Positions 1 through 6,963 of a stretch of 9,691 nt of DNA are shown here, piece by piece; within the stretch, counting starts at the first letter, position 1; each line of letters opens with the position of its first letter. The translations under genes were made by a program, and so were the position numbers. Source of the DNA: Candidatus Cloacimonadota bacterium (GTDB taxonomy: Bacteria; Cloacimonadota; Cloacimonadia; Cloacimonadales; TCS61); the NCBI GenBank assembly GCA_030668345.1, contig DAOUUD010000051.1, positions 1 to 9,691 on the forward strand. The letters are read 5' to 3'. The notes below the pieces were generated by a model that did no database searches, was not told the origin of the DNA, and saw only the letters and a program-made list of their open reading frames with translations.

Positions 1-292
1 CAAGATTTATACTGAAACCGGAGGAAACATAAAGTAGAACAAACAATACAGGTGTGAGAAGCTCTACCAGTAAATATTGTATGGGAATCTTAATACTGCA
101 GTTCCTGCATTTTCCTTTAAGAAGCAGATAACTTAATATGGGAATATTATCTGCAGGTTTTATCTTCTTATTACATTGAAGGCAGTGTGAGCCGGGAAAA
201 ACTATCGATTCTCTGCGCGGGATACGGTATATGCAAACGTTAAAAAAACTACCAAGTACTGCACCGAGAATTACCAGGAAAAAATAGATCAT
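1..292 (-). CDS. pilD: Prepilin peptidase / N-methyltransferase, N-terminal part (runs off left edge)
   Basis: This is the first 97 codons of a type IV prepilin peptidase, the inner-membrane enzyme that cleaves the prepilin leader and N-methylates the new first residue. I found it by translating the reverse complement of the left edge. Visible features: a hydrophobic N-terminus (residues 1-20), the family hallmark GSFFNVCIYRIPR (14-26) followed by ESIVFPGSHC, then two zinc-type cysteine pairs, CLQC (37-40) and CRNC (62-65), and a second hydrophobic stretch from about 71. The PADNIPILSYL stretch between the cysteine pairs is also typical of the family. The start ATG at 292-290 has an AGGATGG Shine-Dalgarno 3-6 bases upstream. 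The catalytic aspartates lie in the missing C-terminal membrane domain, so activity cannot be judged. It follows pilC by 63 bp, with a strong stem-loop between them. The identification rests on direct motif reading and is strong. Confidence 0.93.
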   Translation of the reverse strand, partial: MIYFFLVILGAVLGSFFNVCIYRIPRRESIVFPGSHCLQCNKKIKPADNIPILSYLLLKGKCRNCSIKIPIQYLLVELLTPVLFVLLYVSSGFSINL

Positions 293-295
293 TTT

Positions 296-302
296 CCATC
301 CT
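296..302 (-). promoter_or_regulatory. Ribosome binding site of pilD
   Basis: The minus strand reads AGGATGG just before the ATG at 292-290. It supports this start over the out-of-frame ATG at 299-297, which sits inside the Shine-Dalgarno sequence itself. The site begins only 8 bases after the end of the stem-loop at 311-348. Confidence 0.7.
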
Positions 303-310
303 GTAAAAAT

Positions 311-348
311 ATAATAAGCTCGAATTAAAACTAATTCGAGCTTATTAT
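311..348 (-). terminator. Perfect 17-bp stem-loop between pilC and pilD (terminator or attenuator)
   Basis: Positions 311-327 and 332-348 are exact reverse complements (17 bp, no mismatch) around a 4-base loop. Read on the minus strand, the hairpin starts 7 bases after the pilC stop codon and is followed by ATTTTTAC, a short T run like that of an intrinsic terminator. The stem is only 4 of 17 G or C, so it is long rather than GC-rich. The pilD Shine-Dalgarno starts 8 bases beyond it, so this is either a partial terminator that lowers pilD expression or an mRNA stability/processing hairpin. The symmetry is certain; the function is inferred. Confidence 0.65.
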
Positions 349-355
349 GAAAATA

Positions 356-1609
356 TTATTTCAAACCGTGACTGATAGCCAATCCAAGATTAAATATAGG
401 CAGATAAATAATAATGATGATATAACCCACAAGACCAGCCATCAGGATGATAAGAAGTGGTTCGATGAGTGATGTTAAACGATCGATCACAGAATCCACA
501 AGTTTCTGATGAAATTCGGCAGCTTTTCTCAGTAAGCTGTCCATATCTCCGGTTTCTTCTCCAGTAGAGATCAACTGCAAAAGAGTTGGCGGAAAGACCT
601 TTGTCTTCTTAAAAGCTCCTGCTACACTGTAACCTTCTTTAACAGAGAACCTGGCTTTTCGGCAAGCTCCTTCTACTACCGCATTTTGCACAACATTCTC
701 AACCAGTTCCATCGTTTCCATAATGGGAACACCTGCATACATCAAGATGCTGAACGTTCTGGAGAATTTGCTCATGATCGAATTTTCCAGAAGATTTCCG
801 ATCACAGGTAATTTCAAGATTATACTATCTACCAGGAATCGTCCCCTATCGGAAAGGTAAAACACAAAGGAAGCCATAATTAAAGCGAGCAATCCCAGGA
901 AAGTAAAGAATACATTTTCACGAATCACATTACTAATGGCAATAGCTATCAAAGTAGGCCCGGGAAGATCGGCATTAAAACTTTCATAAACTTCAGCAAA
1001 CTTAGGTATAATATAATAGAACAATCCCCACACAACAAATGCAAGGAAAACCAAAATGAAAATAGGATATGACAATGCAGACCAGACCTTACGGCGGGTG
1101 TCTTCGATCTTTTCCAGGTAGATTGCCAGTTCATCCAGAACCGTGTGAAGAGTACCGGATACTTCTCCGGCTTTCACCAGAGAAATATAAAGAGAATTAA
1201 AAACACCCGGGTGTTGCTCCATCGATTCGGAAAGGCTGAAACCTTTTTTAATATCGTTTGCCAGTTTATTCAATACTTTTCTGAAACGCTTGTGCTTCTC
1301 TCCCTTTGCCAGGCTGGAAAGGGATTTTTCAATTGTAAGACCTGCAGAGAACATTGTGGCCATCTGGCGGGTGAAGAACACAAGAACTCTTAAACCTACA
1401 CCGGTTCGCAGCTTATATAATGTAAACATTATTTTGTCGAACATCGACATTTTGCTGGAAAATACACCATCGGAGGTAGATTTAACCGAGATGATAATGC
1501 TGCCTTGTTTGGTTAATTTATCTACTGCCTCGTCCATTGTTCCGGCTTTTAGAGTACCTTCTATACGAACACCGTTAGTATCTTTAACTATATATTGGAA
1601 AGCTCCCAT
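356..1609 (-). CDS. pilC: Type IV pilus / type II secretion inner-membrane platform protein (PilC/GspF)
   Basis: This polytopic inner-membrane protein seats the pilus base and couples the assembly ATPase to pilin addition. At 417 residues it has the normal family length. After an N-terminal domain opening FQYIVKDTNGVRIEG (typical of PilC), two T2SSF repeats are visible. Repeat one (about 75-200) opens with FFTRQMATMFSAG and contains KAGEVSGTL (146-154). Repeat two (about 279-402) contains YAGVPIMETM (291-300) and STGEETGDMDSLL (348-360). Hydrophobic segments lie near 181-203, 232-252 and 383-405, giving the usual three transmembrane helices. The ATG has AAGGA upstream and follows the pilB stop by 23 bp, so the two are surely co-transcribed. 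The sequence ends normally after the last helix. PilC and GspF cannot be separated from this protein alone; PilM upstream favours the pilus name. Confidence 0.95.
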   Translation of the reverse strand: MGAFQYIVKDTNGVRIEGTLKAGTMDEAVDKLTKQGSIIISVKSTSDGVFSSKMSMFDKIMFTLYKLRTGVGLRVLVFFTRQMATMFSAGLTIEKSLSSLAKGEKHKRFRKVLNKLANDIKKGFSLSESMEQHPGVFNSLYISLVKAGEVSGTLHTVLDELAIYLEKIEDTRRKVWSALSYPIFILVFLAFVVWGLFYYIIPKFAEVYESFNADLPGPTLIAIAISNVIRENVFFTFLGLLALIMASFVFYLSDRGRFLVDSIILKLPVIGNLLENSIMSKFSRTFSILMYAGVPIMETMELVENVVQNAVVEGACRKARFSVKEGYSVAGAFKKTKVFPPTLLQLISTGEETGDMDSLLRKAAEFHQKLVDSVIDRLTSLIEPLLIILMAGLVGYIIIIIYLPIFNLGLAISHGLK

Positions 1610-1632
1610 AAATTATCCTTCAATAATCGAAA

Positions 1633-3339
1633 TTAATCGGAAACAGTTAATTTGATAACCTCTTTAATCGTGGTTACACCCTGTTTCATTTGTAAAATTG
1701 CACTATCATGTAAAGTCTGCATCCCATTCTTTATAGCTGTATCACGAATGAGATCCTGATCTTTTCCTTCGAAGATCTGTCTTCTGATTTCTACCGTCAC
1801 TTCCAGTATTTCAAAAATACCCGTTCTACCGGAATATCCCGTATTATCACAGTGTACACAACCTTTACCTTTCTTAAAGTTAATATCGGCAGCTTCTTCC
1901 GCTGAAATCCCGACATCCTGCAGTTCTTCTTGGGAAGGTGTGTAATCTGTGATACAGTTCTTACAGATTGTTCTCACCAATCGTTGAGCCATTATCAGGT
2001 TCAAAGATGAAGCCACCAGGTAAGACTGAATTCCAATATCCAGAAGACGTGTAATTGTGGCAGGTGCATCATTAGCGTGCAGGGTTGTGAACACCAGATG
2101 CCCGGTAAGAGAAAACTTGATGGCGATGTCTGCTGTTTCGTGGTCTCTGATCTCACCGATCAGTACAATATCGGGGTCCTGTCGCAAAACAGAGCGTAAT
2201 GACCTGGCAAAAGTGAGATCAATTTTTTCTTTTGTTTCGATCTGAGTAATACCATCCAACCTGTATTCCACAGGGTCTTCCACAGTTACTATATTCGTTT
2301 CAATGTCCTTGATCTCTTTTAAGGCAGCGTGAAGTGTAGTGGATTTACCACTACCAGTGGGACCCGAAACAATAGTAATTCCGTAAGGACGTTTAATCCA
2401 TTTGCGGAACGTTGTCAGGTTTTCTTCTGTGAAACCAAGCGTGGTAAGGTTGAAACCGAATTCACCTTTATCCAGAAGACGCATAACTACTTTTTCACCG
2501 GTTACGGTGGGAACGATGGAAACACGAACGTCAACGCTTTTTACAGCAGTTCTCAGCGAAATATGTCCGTCTTGTGGAAGACGTCTTTCCGCAATATTCA
2601 ATTTTGACATAACCTTAACCAGAGAAACCATGCCAGGATGAAGTCCGATAGGAGGAGACATTACTTCGCGCAAAGCACCGTCTATTCTGAATCTTACACG
2701 GGTGTTTCTGGTTAGCGGCTCAATGTGAATATCGGTTGCATTGGATTTGATAGCCTCTGTAATTATCAGGTTGATCAATTTAACAACCGGGGCATCAGCA
2801 TCAACCTTTGTATCTATAGAGATTTCATTTTCATCTTCATCTACAGCTACAAATTCAAAACTGCCTACTGCGTCTTCCATTTGCGAGGTAGTTCTTATAT
2901 TTTTGTAATATCTTTCCAATGTATCTGTCAGGGTCGAGTCACCAATAAGCACTGGAGTAATATTCTTTCCCAATACTTTTTTCAAGCTGTCGTAATTGAC
3001 GATATTTTCAGGATCGGTCATGGCTACCACGATAGAATTACCTTTTTTCTTGATCGCCATAACTCTATTTTCTACTGCAAAAGGTTCCGGGATCAGTTTG
3101 ACGATCTGCAAATCCAGATTCAGCAGTTCGTCTTCTTTTACTACCTCATAATCAAGTTGAAGATAGAGAGCATTCAGAAGATCTTTCTCTGTAATGTAGC
3201 CAAGTTTACGAAGAGTTTCACCCAGTTTCAAACCAAAATTCACCTGTTTGTTTATGGCTTCTGTTACCTGGTCTTCAGTTACAACTCCCCGGTGAATTAA
3301 AATTTCACCTATCTTGGCAAACTGAGGATTAAAGGTCAT
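1633..3339 (-). CDS. pilB: Type IV pilus assembly ATPase (PilB/GspE) with MshEN domain
   Basis: This cytoplasmic hexameric ATPase powers pilin polymerisation. At 568 residues it has standard PilB length. Domains in order: an MshEN domain (about 1-145) with two copies of the motif pattern, KIGEILIHRGVV...Q (9-32) and KLGETLRKLGYI...Q (38-61), then MTDPEN (107-112); a linker rich in acidic residues (about 155-175); the N2 domain with SNATDIHIEP (199-208) and VRFRIDG (215-221); and the RecA-like core. Core motifs: Walker A GPTGSGKST (326-334), Asp box VTVEDPVEYR (351-360), Walker B IVLIGEIRD (391-399), and His box TGHLVFTTLHANDA (412-425). A tetracysteine zinc site follows as CKNC (459-462) and CVHC (494-497). 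All catalytic motifs are intact. PilT-type retraction ATPases lack the N-terminal and zinc domains, so this is the extension motor. The ATG has AAGGAGA 8 bases upstream and follows the lipoprotein stop by 30 bp. Confidence 0.96.
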   Translation of the reverse strand: MTFNPQFAKIGEILIHRGVVTEDQVTEAINKQVNFGLKLGETLRKLGYITEKDLLNALYLQLDYEVVKEDELLNLDLQIVKLIPEPFAVENRVMAIKKKGNSIVVAMTDPENIVNYDSLKKVLGKNITPVLIGDSTLTDTLERYYKNIRTTSQMEDAVGSFEFVAVDEDENEISIDTKVDADAPVVKLINLIITEAIKSNATDIHIEPLTRNTRVRFRIDGALREVMSPPIGLHPGMVSLVKVMSKLNIAERRLPQDGHISLRTAVKSVDVRVSIVPTVTGEKVVMRLLDKGEFGFNLTTLGFTEENLTTFRKWIKRPYGITIVSGPTGSGKSTTLHAALKEIKDIETNIVTVEDPVEYRLDGITQIETKEKIDLTFARSLRSVLRQDPDIVLIGEIRDHETADIAIKFSLTGHLVFTTLHANDAPATITRLLDIGIQSYLVASSLNLIMAQRLVRTICKNCITDYTPSQEELQDVGISAEEAADINFKKGKGCVHCDNTGYSGRTGIFEILEVTVEIRRQIFEGKDQDLIRDTAIKNGMQTLHDSAILQMKQGVTTIKEVIKLTVSD

Positions 3340-3369
3340 TTATTTATTCTCCTTTACAATAGGTTCAGT

Positions 3370-4962
3370 CTAATCTACATACCTGTTCAAAATCACCGTT
3401 ATCTGGTTCGATACTTGAGTACCAAGAATTAAAGCTGTGATCTGTACAGCAATAGTTCCCGGAGGTGATGGAACGGGTGGCGGGCATTCATATTTGTAGA
3501 ATCTGTAGTATTTCAAGACCTCTCCATCATTGTCTGTTATACCAAAGAAGTCAGGTGTAAAATCAGGATGCGTAGGAAGCATATTGAGCTGTGATTCCAA
3601 AACCGGTATACCCTTCTCGGAAGTGAAAATAACTTCCTGCCCATGAATCGGGTTATTCTGTCCGTCTGTTACTGTTGCATACACTTTGGGAGATAGCTCT
3701 ACGGTATGATCGCGCCAATCGGAAGGATTGTTATAAATATCCCAGTCTATGTGGTTGGGTATAGCTACGATGTCTATTGTAGGTTGTTGTAATGGCAGAA
3801 AAATTGTATCCTGATCTATAAATACCTCTCCGGGTTCATTGCCGGAAACTTCAACCTCTATAACCACTGGATCATTTGTATGTGATCCTTCATAAATAAG
3901 GTAAGTATATGCTAATCCTTCCAGGGAATCACCATTAGCATTTTCATTGCCCACGTATGCATCGGCAACAATTTCCACCCAACTGGAATCGTTTGGTAAT
4001 GAGAAAAATACAGTTGTACCATAATCAACCGGATTACCATAAGTATCATTAAGCAGAGCTGCAACTTCAATTTGCCAGTATCCGGCTCCCACATTAACAC
4101 CGGAATCATGACCTCCGGTAGAAATATCTACTGAGTTGGGTGGACCGGCATGTACAACAATATTAGATTTAGTAGCAGATATTGTATCCCCGGCAGCATT
4201 ATAGGTGAATACTTTCAGACTGGCAGTTCCTGAAGCAGAACCGCTATTAATGGGCACCGATGCATGCCCGCCGGATGAAACAACGCTCACAGAATCGCTG
4301 GAAGGCCAGTAAACCTGGTTGTCAATATTAGTTCCTAAAGGAGCATTAATAAATTTGAAATACACTGTTCTTGGTTCTTCAACCAAATTGCTATTTGCAT
4401 CATACAGGCTCACATTGAATTCATAAGATTCCTGCCCGCCTGTTCCGGCAACCTGGATATCTACCTGAGCGGAGACATCAAACCCGATAGAGTTAACATC
4501 TGTAGTAGGCAGTTCCGGTTGAATAATTATTGCAACTTCCATTTGAGTTGTAATAGTGTGAGTAATCTCTTCTTCATCCGCGTTGATTTCTACATAATTT
4601 GTAGAAGCAACAATAGCAGCGGTTCCGGGTAATCCATTATCCCAGAATTCCACAGAAGCTATACCAGTGCTGTCTGTAATATCAAAAGCTATTATGTTAC
4701 CAAGGTTAGTACCAAAATTCACTCTTTGTTCATTAACAATAAAGTTATCGCTATCTTTCACAAGCACAAAAATATCAGCATAAGTAGCATTATCATCATC
4801 TGCATAAATGGTATCGGGTACTGCCCAGATCGTAAGATTGTAGAACTCATCCGGTGGAGTTTCTTCAGTAGGTTCAAACACCCTGTTATCGCAAGAGTTA
4901 ATTATTACGATCGATAAAACTGCTATAAAAGCAAAAACCGCAAGAAATTTAATCCTTTTCAT
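3370..4962 (-). CDS. Large predicted lipoprotein with Ig/invasin-like domains, embedded in the pilus operon
   Basis: I do not recognise a named family. The 530-residue protein starts with a signal peptide (KR, then a hydrophobic stretch 6-21) and a lipobox ending INSC with the lipidated Cys at 24, followed by Asp at +2. The rest is beta-rich and looks like four Ig-like modules of the Big_1/invasin type: about 40-140 (YADIFVLVKDSDNFIVNEQ, then GIASVEFW), 145-272 (FNVSLYDANSNLVEEPRTVYFKF), 275-395 (AALLNDTYGNPVDYGTTVFF) and 395-530 (VYATVTDGQNNPIHGQEVIF). The pattern 'residue-D-x-x-x-N-P-V-x-G' then 'V-x-F' is characteristic. A short CPPPVPSPPG stretch lies at 493-502. It is only 8 bp from the secretin stop, with a very strong Shine-Dalgarno, and is followed by pilB, so it is in the operon and probably serves the machine at the periplasmic or outer-membrane side. 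Whether it acts as a secretin partner, a peptidoglycan/envelope spacer or a surface protein is open. Confidence 0.85.
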   Translation of the reverse strand: MKRIKFLAVFAFIAVLSIVIINSCDNRVFEPTEETPPDEFYNLTIWAVPDTIYADDDNATYADIFVLVKDSDNFIVNEQRVNFGTNLGNIIAFDITDSTGIASVEFWDNGLPGTAAIVASTNYVEINADEEEITHTITTQMEVAIIIQPELPTTDVNSIGFDVSAQVDIQVAGTGGQESYEFNVSLYDANSNLVEEPRTVYFKFINAPLGTNIDNQVYWPSSDSVSVVSSGGHASVPINSGSASGTASLKVFTYNAAGDTISATKSNIVVHAGPPNSVDISTGGHDSGVNVGAGYWQIEVAALLNDTYGNPVDYGTTVFFSLPNDSSWVEIVADAYVGNENANGDSLEGLAYTYLIYEGSHTNDPVVIEVEVSGNEPGEVFIDQDTIFLPLQQPTIDIVAIPNHIDWDIYNNPSDWRDHTVELSPKVYATVTDGQNNPIHGQEVIFTSEKGIPVLESQLNMLPTHPDFTPDFFGITDNDGEVLKYYRFYKYECPPPVPSPPGTIAVQITALILGTQVSNQITVILNRYVD

Positions 4963-4965
4963 ATT

Positions 4966-4972
4966 ACCTCCT
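4966..4972 (-). promoter_or_regulatory. Strong ribosome binding site overlapping the secretin stop codon
   Basis: The minus strand reads AGGAGGT, near-perfect complementarity to the 16S 3' end, four bases (AATA with the first A of ATG) before the lipoprotein start. It overlaps the last two bases of the secretin stop (TAGGAGGT), so a ribosome terminating on the secretin would uncover or occupy this site. This suggests translational coupling of the two genes. Confidence 0.7.
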
Positions 4973-6395
4973 ATTCCTGAATTTCTTCAGGAACTTTTTC
5001 CTGAATTTCTTCAGGAACTTTCTCCTTGATCAATCTTTTTTCAAGGCGTTCATCAATATCATATTCCACATTATAATCATCGAATGTAACCACACGAGGT
5101 GTGATCTCGATGATAAGGTCTGTAGTGTTCATGTTTGTTACGTGATGTTGAAAGAGATAGCCCAGAATGGGAATTGAACCGAGAAGCGGAACTTTGTTCA
5201 CTGTTTTTACAATGTTGGTGTTCAATAAACCACCAACAATTATCTTCTGTCCGTCGGGAACAGTTACAGTAGAAGTGATTTTTCTCACCTTAGTTCTGGG
5301 TATATATCCACCCACAAGTTCCAGAACCGAACTGACTTCGGGTTCTATTTTTGTTGTAATAAATCCATCTCTATTTACTTTTGGCCTTACTTTCAGTTTT
5401 ATTCCTACTTCTTCACGTTCTACCTGAATGTTCTTTTCGGAATCTTCCGCAATAAAAGGAATGATCTCACCTATGTGGATCTCGGCTTCCTCACCATTAA
5501 GGGCAGTTATTCTGGTATCGGTAAGAAGCTTAGCTACATTGTTCTCCAGAAGCCAGTCAATAGTAATATCAAAAGCTGTCATCTGGCGGCTGAAAAGACC
5601 CATATCAGCCAGGTCATCCAGGCGCTGGAAATATTGACTTTCCGGAAGTTCTCCCAATGGAACAAGATCTCCATGCGGAATTGCACCGGTTTCATCTGTG
5701 TAATTGTAGGGAAGTCCCACACCATCGGCTGTCATAGCATCTTCTGCCAGGATGGTGGTAAGGTGATTCAGCTTGGTCCAGTCAATACCGAATTTCTTTG
5801 CATCGGAAACAGAGATCTCTATCAAGCGTGCCCTGATCTCGATCTGTTTCTGCGGAATATCTATCTCTTCCAGTTTTTTGCTAATTTCGGCAAATGTTTC
5901 CGGATTGGCACGCAGCAAAATGGAATTCTGTCCCTCAATGGGAACTGCTTCACCGGGCATAATGGAAAGAGCTTTTACTATTTTATCTGCATCAACATAA
6001 TTAAGGTTGATAATATAAGTTCTTTCGCCAATTTCTTCTTCGATAAGAGCTTTTTCTCCTACGATAAAGGTTTTTTCTCCAACTAATCGATAGGAAAGTC
6101 CAATTGATTTTACCACCAGCGCCAGAGCCTGCTCAATCGGTACTTCTTTCAGATGAATGGTAATTTTTCTTTCTTCCGTTTCTGCCTTTTCTGTTTTAAC
6201 ATCCATTGCCAGAACTATATTGCAACCACTCAGGTGTGCCATAGTGGAAACAATATGAGAGATAGAAGCATCTTCGGCATTCAGTGTTATTTTCTTGTAC
6301 AAAAGACTTTTAGTATCATCCTGCGCAAAAAGACTACCGGTAAAAAGTACAACAAAAAGCATCACCAGCACTACGTTAACGTTAAATTTTCTCAT
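4971..6395 (-). CDS. pilQ: Short secretin, outer-membrane pore of the pilus (PilQ/GspD family)
   Basis: This protein forms the multimeric outer-membrane channel through which the filament exits. At 474 residues it is much shorter than proteobacterial PilQ (about 600-750) and has no AMIN domains. A signal peptide covers about 1-24 (RK, hydrophobic 6-20, cleavage near LFA). An STN/N0-type domain (about 33-115) has ITLNAEDASISHIV and IHLKEVPIEQALALVV. One N1-like domain (about 125-180) has YIINLNYVDADKIV and ILLRA. The secretin domain runs about 184-437: IEIRARLIEIS (185-195), LLTDTRITALNGEEAEIHIGE (290-310), VPDGQKIIVGGL (379-390), and the closing signature VPLLGSIPILGYLF (402-415) and DLIIEITPRVV (426-436). 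The charged tail ends in two exact copies of KVPEEIQE. The ATG has AAGGAGA upstream and follows the PilP-like stop by 15 bp. It could equally be called GspD-like; the PilM-N-O context favours PilQ. Confidence 0.93.
   Translation of the reverse strand: MRKFNVNVVLVMLFVVLFTGSLFAQDDTKSLLYKKITLNAEDASISHIVSTMAHLSGCNIVLAMDVKTEKAETEERKITIHLKEVPIEQALALVVKSIGLSYRLVGEKTFIVGEKALIEEEIGERTYIINLNYVDADKIVKALSIMPGEAVPIEGQNSILLRANPETFAEISKKLEEIDIPQKQIEIRARLIEISVSDAKKFGIDWTKLNHLTTILAEDAMTADGVGLPYNYTDETGAIPHGDLVPLGELPESQYFQRLDDLADMGLFSRQMTAFDITIDWLLENNVAKLLTDTRITALNGEEAEIHIGEIIPFIAEDSEKNIQVEREEVGIKLKVRPKVNRDGFITTKIEPEVSSVLELVGGYIPRTKVRKITSTVTVPDGQKIIVGGLLNTNIVKTVNKVPLLGSIPILGYLFQHHVTNMNTTDLIIEITPRVVTFDDYNVEYDIDERLEKRLIKEKVPEEIQEKVPEEIQE
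4974..5021 (-). repeat. Exact 24-bp tandem duplication with internal hairpins at the secretin 3' end
   Basis: Two identical 24-bp units (4974-4997 and 4998-5021) encode the two KVPEEIQE copies that close the secretin. Each unit contains an 8-bp inverted repeat, TTCCTGAA and TTCAGGAA, separated by 4 bases (4974-4993 and 4998-5017). The second hairpin in transcript order ends directly against the stop codon and the next gene's Shine-Dalgarno. Exact identity, including third codon positions, points to recent slippage duplication. Confidence 0.9.
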
Positions 6396-6410
6396 ACATT
6401 CTCCTTAATA

Positions 6411-6962
6411 TTACCAATTATATTCTCTTGATTTTTTTGTTTTGCTTGTGGTCTGTTGAATTTCTTTAGGTCGCTCCGGTAATTTCTGAAGCTTAAGAAC
6501 TCCCAAAGTATTTTGATAAGTGTAAGTTATTTCACCTTCACGAATATCAGTGATTTCTCCCTTGATGAATTTATCACCAATACTGTAGATAACTGTTTTT
6601 CCCTTATGAGAAATTGCAGCTTGTTTCCTGCCATTTTCAGGAACTATTGTAGATTCGAGACGTACCATATTTTCCACATCTTCACGCCATTGTTTCTCAA
6701 TATCCTTAATAGTTTTTACAATAAGATTCTGTTCCAATGGGTCTTTTGTAACTGTGAAGACAAACTGTTTTCTATCTCTGATAGATTCCTCAATATTATG
6801 GATCTCTGTTAAAAGCTCTTCACTAAGTGCTATCTTCTTGTACATGGAATCGGTGGGGACTTTGTACACTTTATGATAGAGATTGTAATCTCTCATGCCA
6901 AAAGCGATCATTAAGGTTACGATCAAGATAATTACAAAATCTTTCAAATATTTATGTTCCAT
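6411..6962 (-). CDS. PilP/GspC-like periplasmic linker protein, membrane-anchored
   Basis: This probably connects PilN/PilO to the secretin N-terminal domain. At 183 residues it matches PilP size. A single hydrophobic helix lies at about 9-23, a helical and charged region at 45-65, and a RKQFVFTVTKDPLEQ segment (64-78) resembles the conserved 'DPF' region of PilP/GspC. A small beta domain at about 105-160 contains the homology-region pattern AAISHKGKTVIYSIGDKFIKG (115-135), then ITDI and LGVLKLQKL (153-161). The C-terminus is Lys/Gln/Thr-rich. Canonical PilP is a lipoprotein, but no lipobox cysteine is present here, so the topology resembles GspC. Its start has GGAGAGATAG just upstream, and the gene is 1 bp from the PilO stop. 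The assignment rests on position, size and the GD-x-F-x-x-G motif; sequence similarity looks weak. Confidence 0.72.
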   Translation of the reverse strand: MEHKYLKDFVIILIVTLMIAFGMRDYNLYHKVYKVPTDSMYKKIALSEELLTEIHNIEESIRDRKQFVFTVTKDPLEQNLIVKTIKDIEKQWREDVENMVRLESTIVPENGRKQAAISHKGKTVIYSIGDKFIKGEITDIREGEITYTYQNTLGVLKLQKLPERPKEIQQTTSKTKKSREYNW

Positions 6963-6963
6963 A

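Noticed and set aside
2725..3300. Plus-strand 191-codon open frame opposite the pilB N-terminus
   Set aside because: It lies wholly antisense to the well-supported MshEN and N2 region of pilB, its product is Phe/Cys/Ile-rich without recognisable motifs, and no ribosome binding site is evident. It is a shadow of codon usage.
3912..4109. Minus-strand 65-codon frame inside the lipoprotein gene
   Set aside because: It is fully nested in another frame of the same gene. The lipoprotein frame has a signal peptide, lipobox and regular Ig-like spacing, so the inner frame is spurious.
3370..4962. Idea that the lipoprotein gene is a TsaP or PilF/PilW pilotin
   Set aside because: TsaP has a LysM domain and PilF/PilW pilotins are TPR proteins. 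Neither is visible here; the sequence is beta-rich and Ig-like.
5475..6086. Plus-strand 203-codon open frame opposite the secretin
   Set aside because: It is antisense to conserved secretin motifs and its composition (Cys, Phe, Asn rich) is typical of shadow frames in AT-rich genes.
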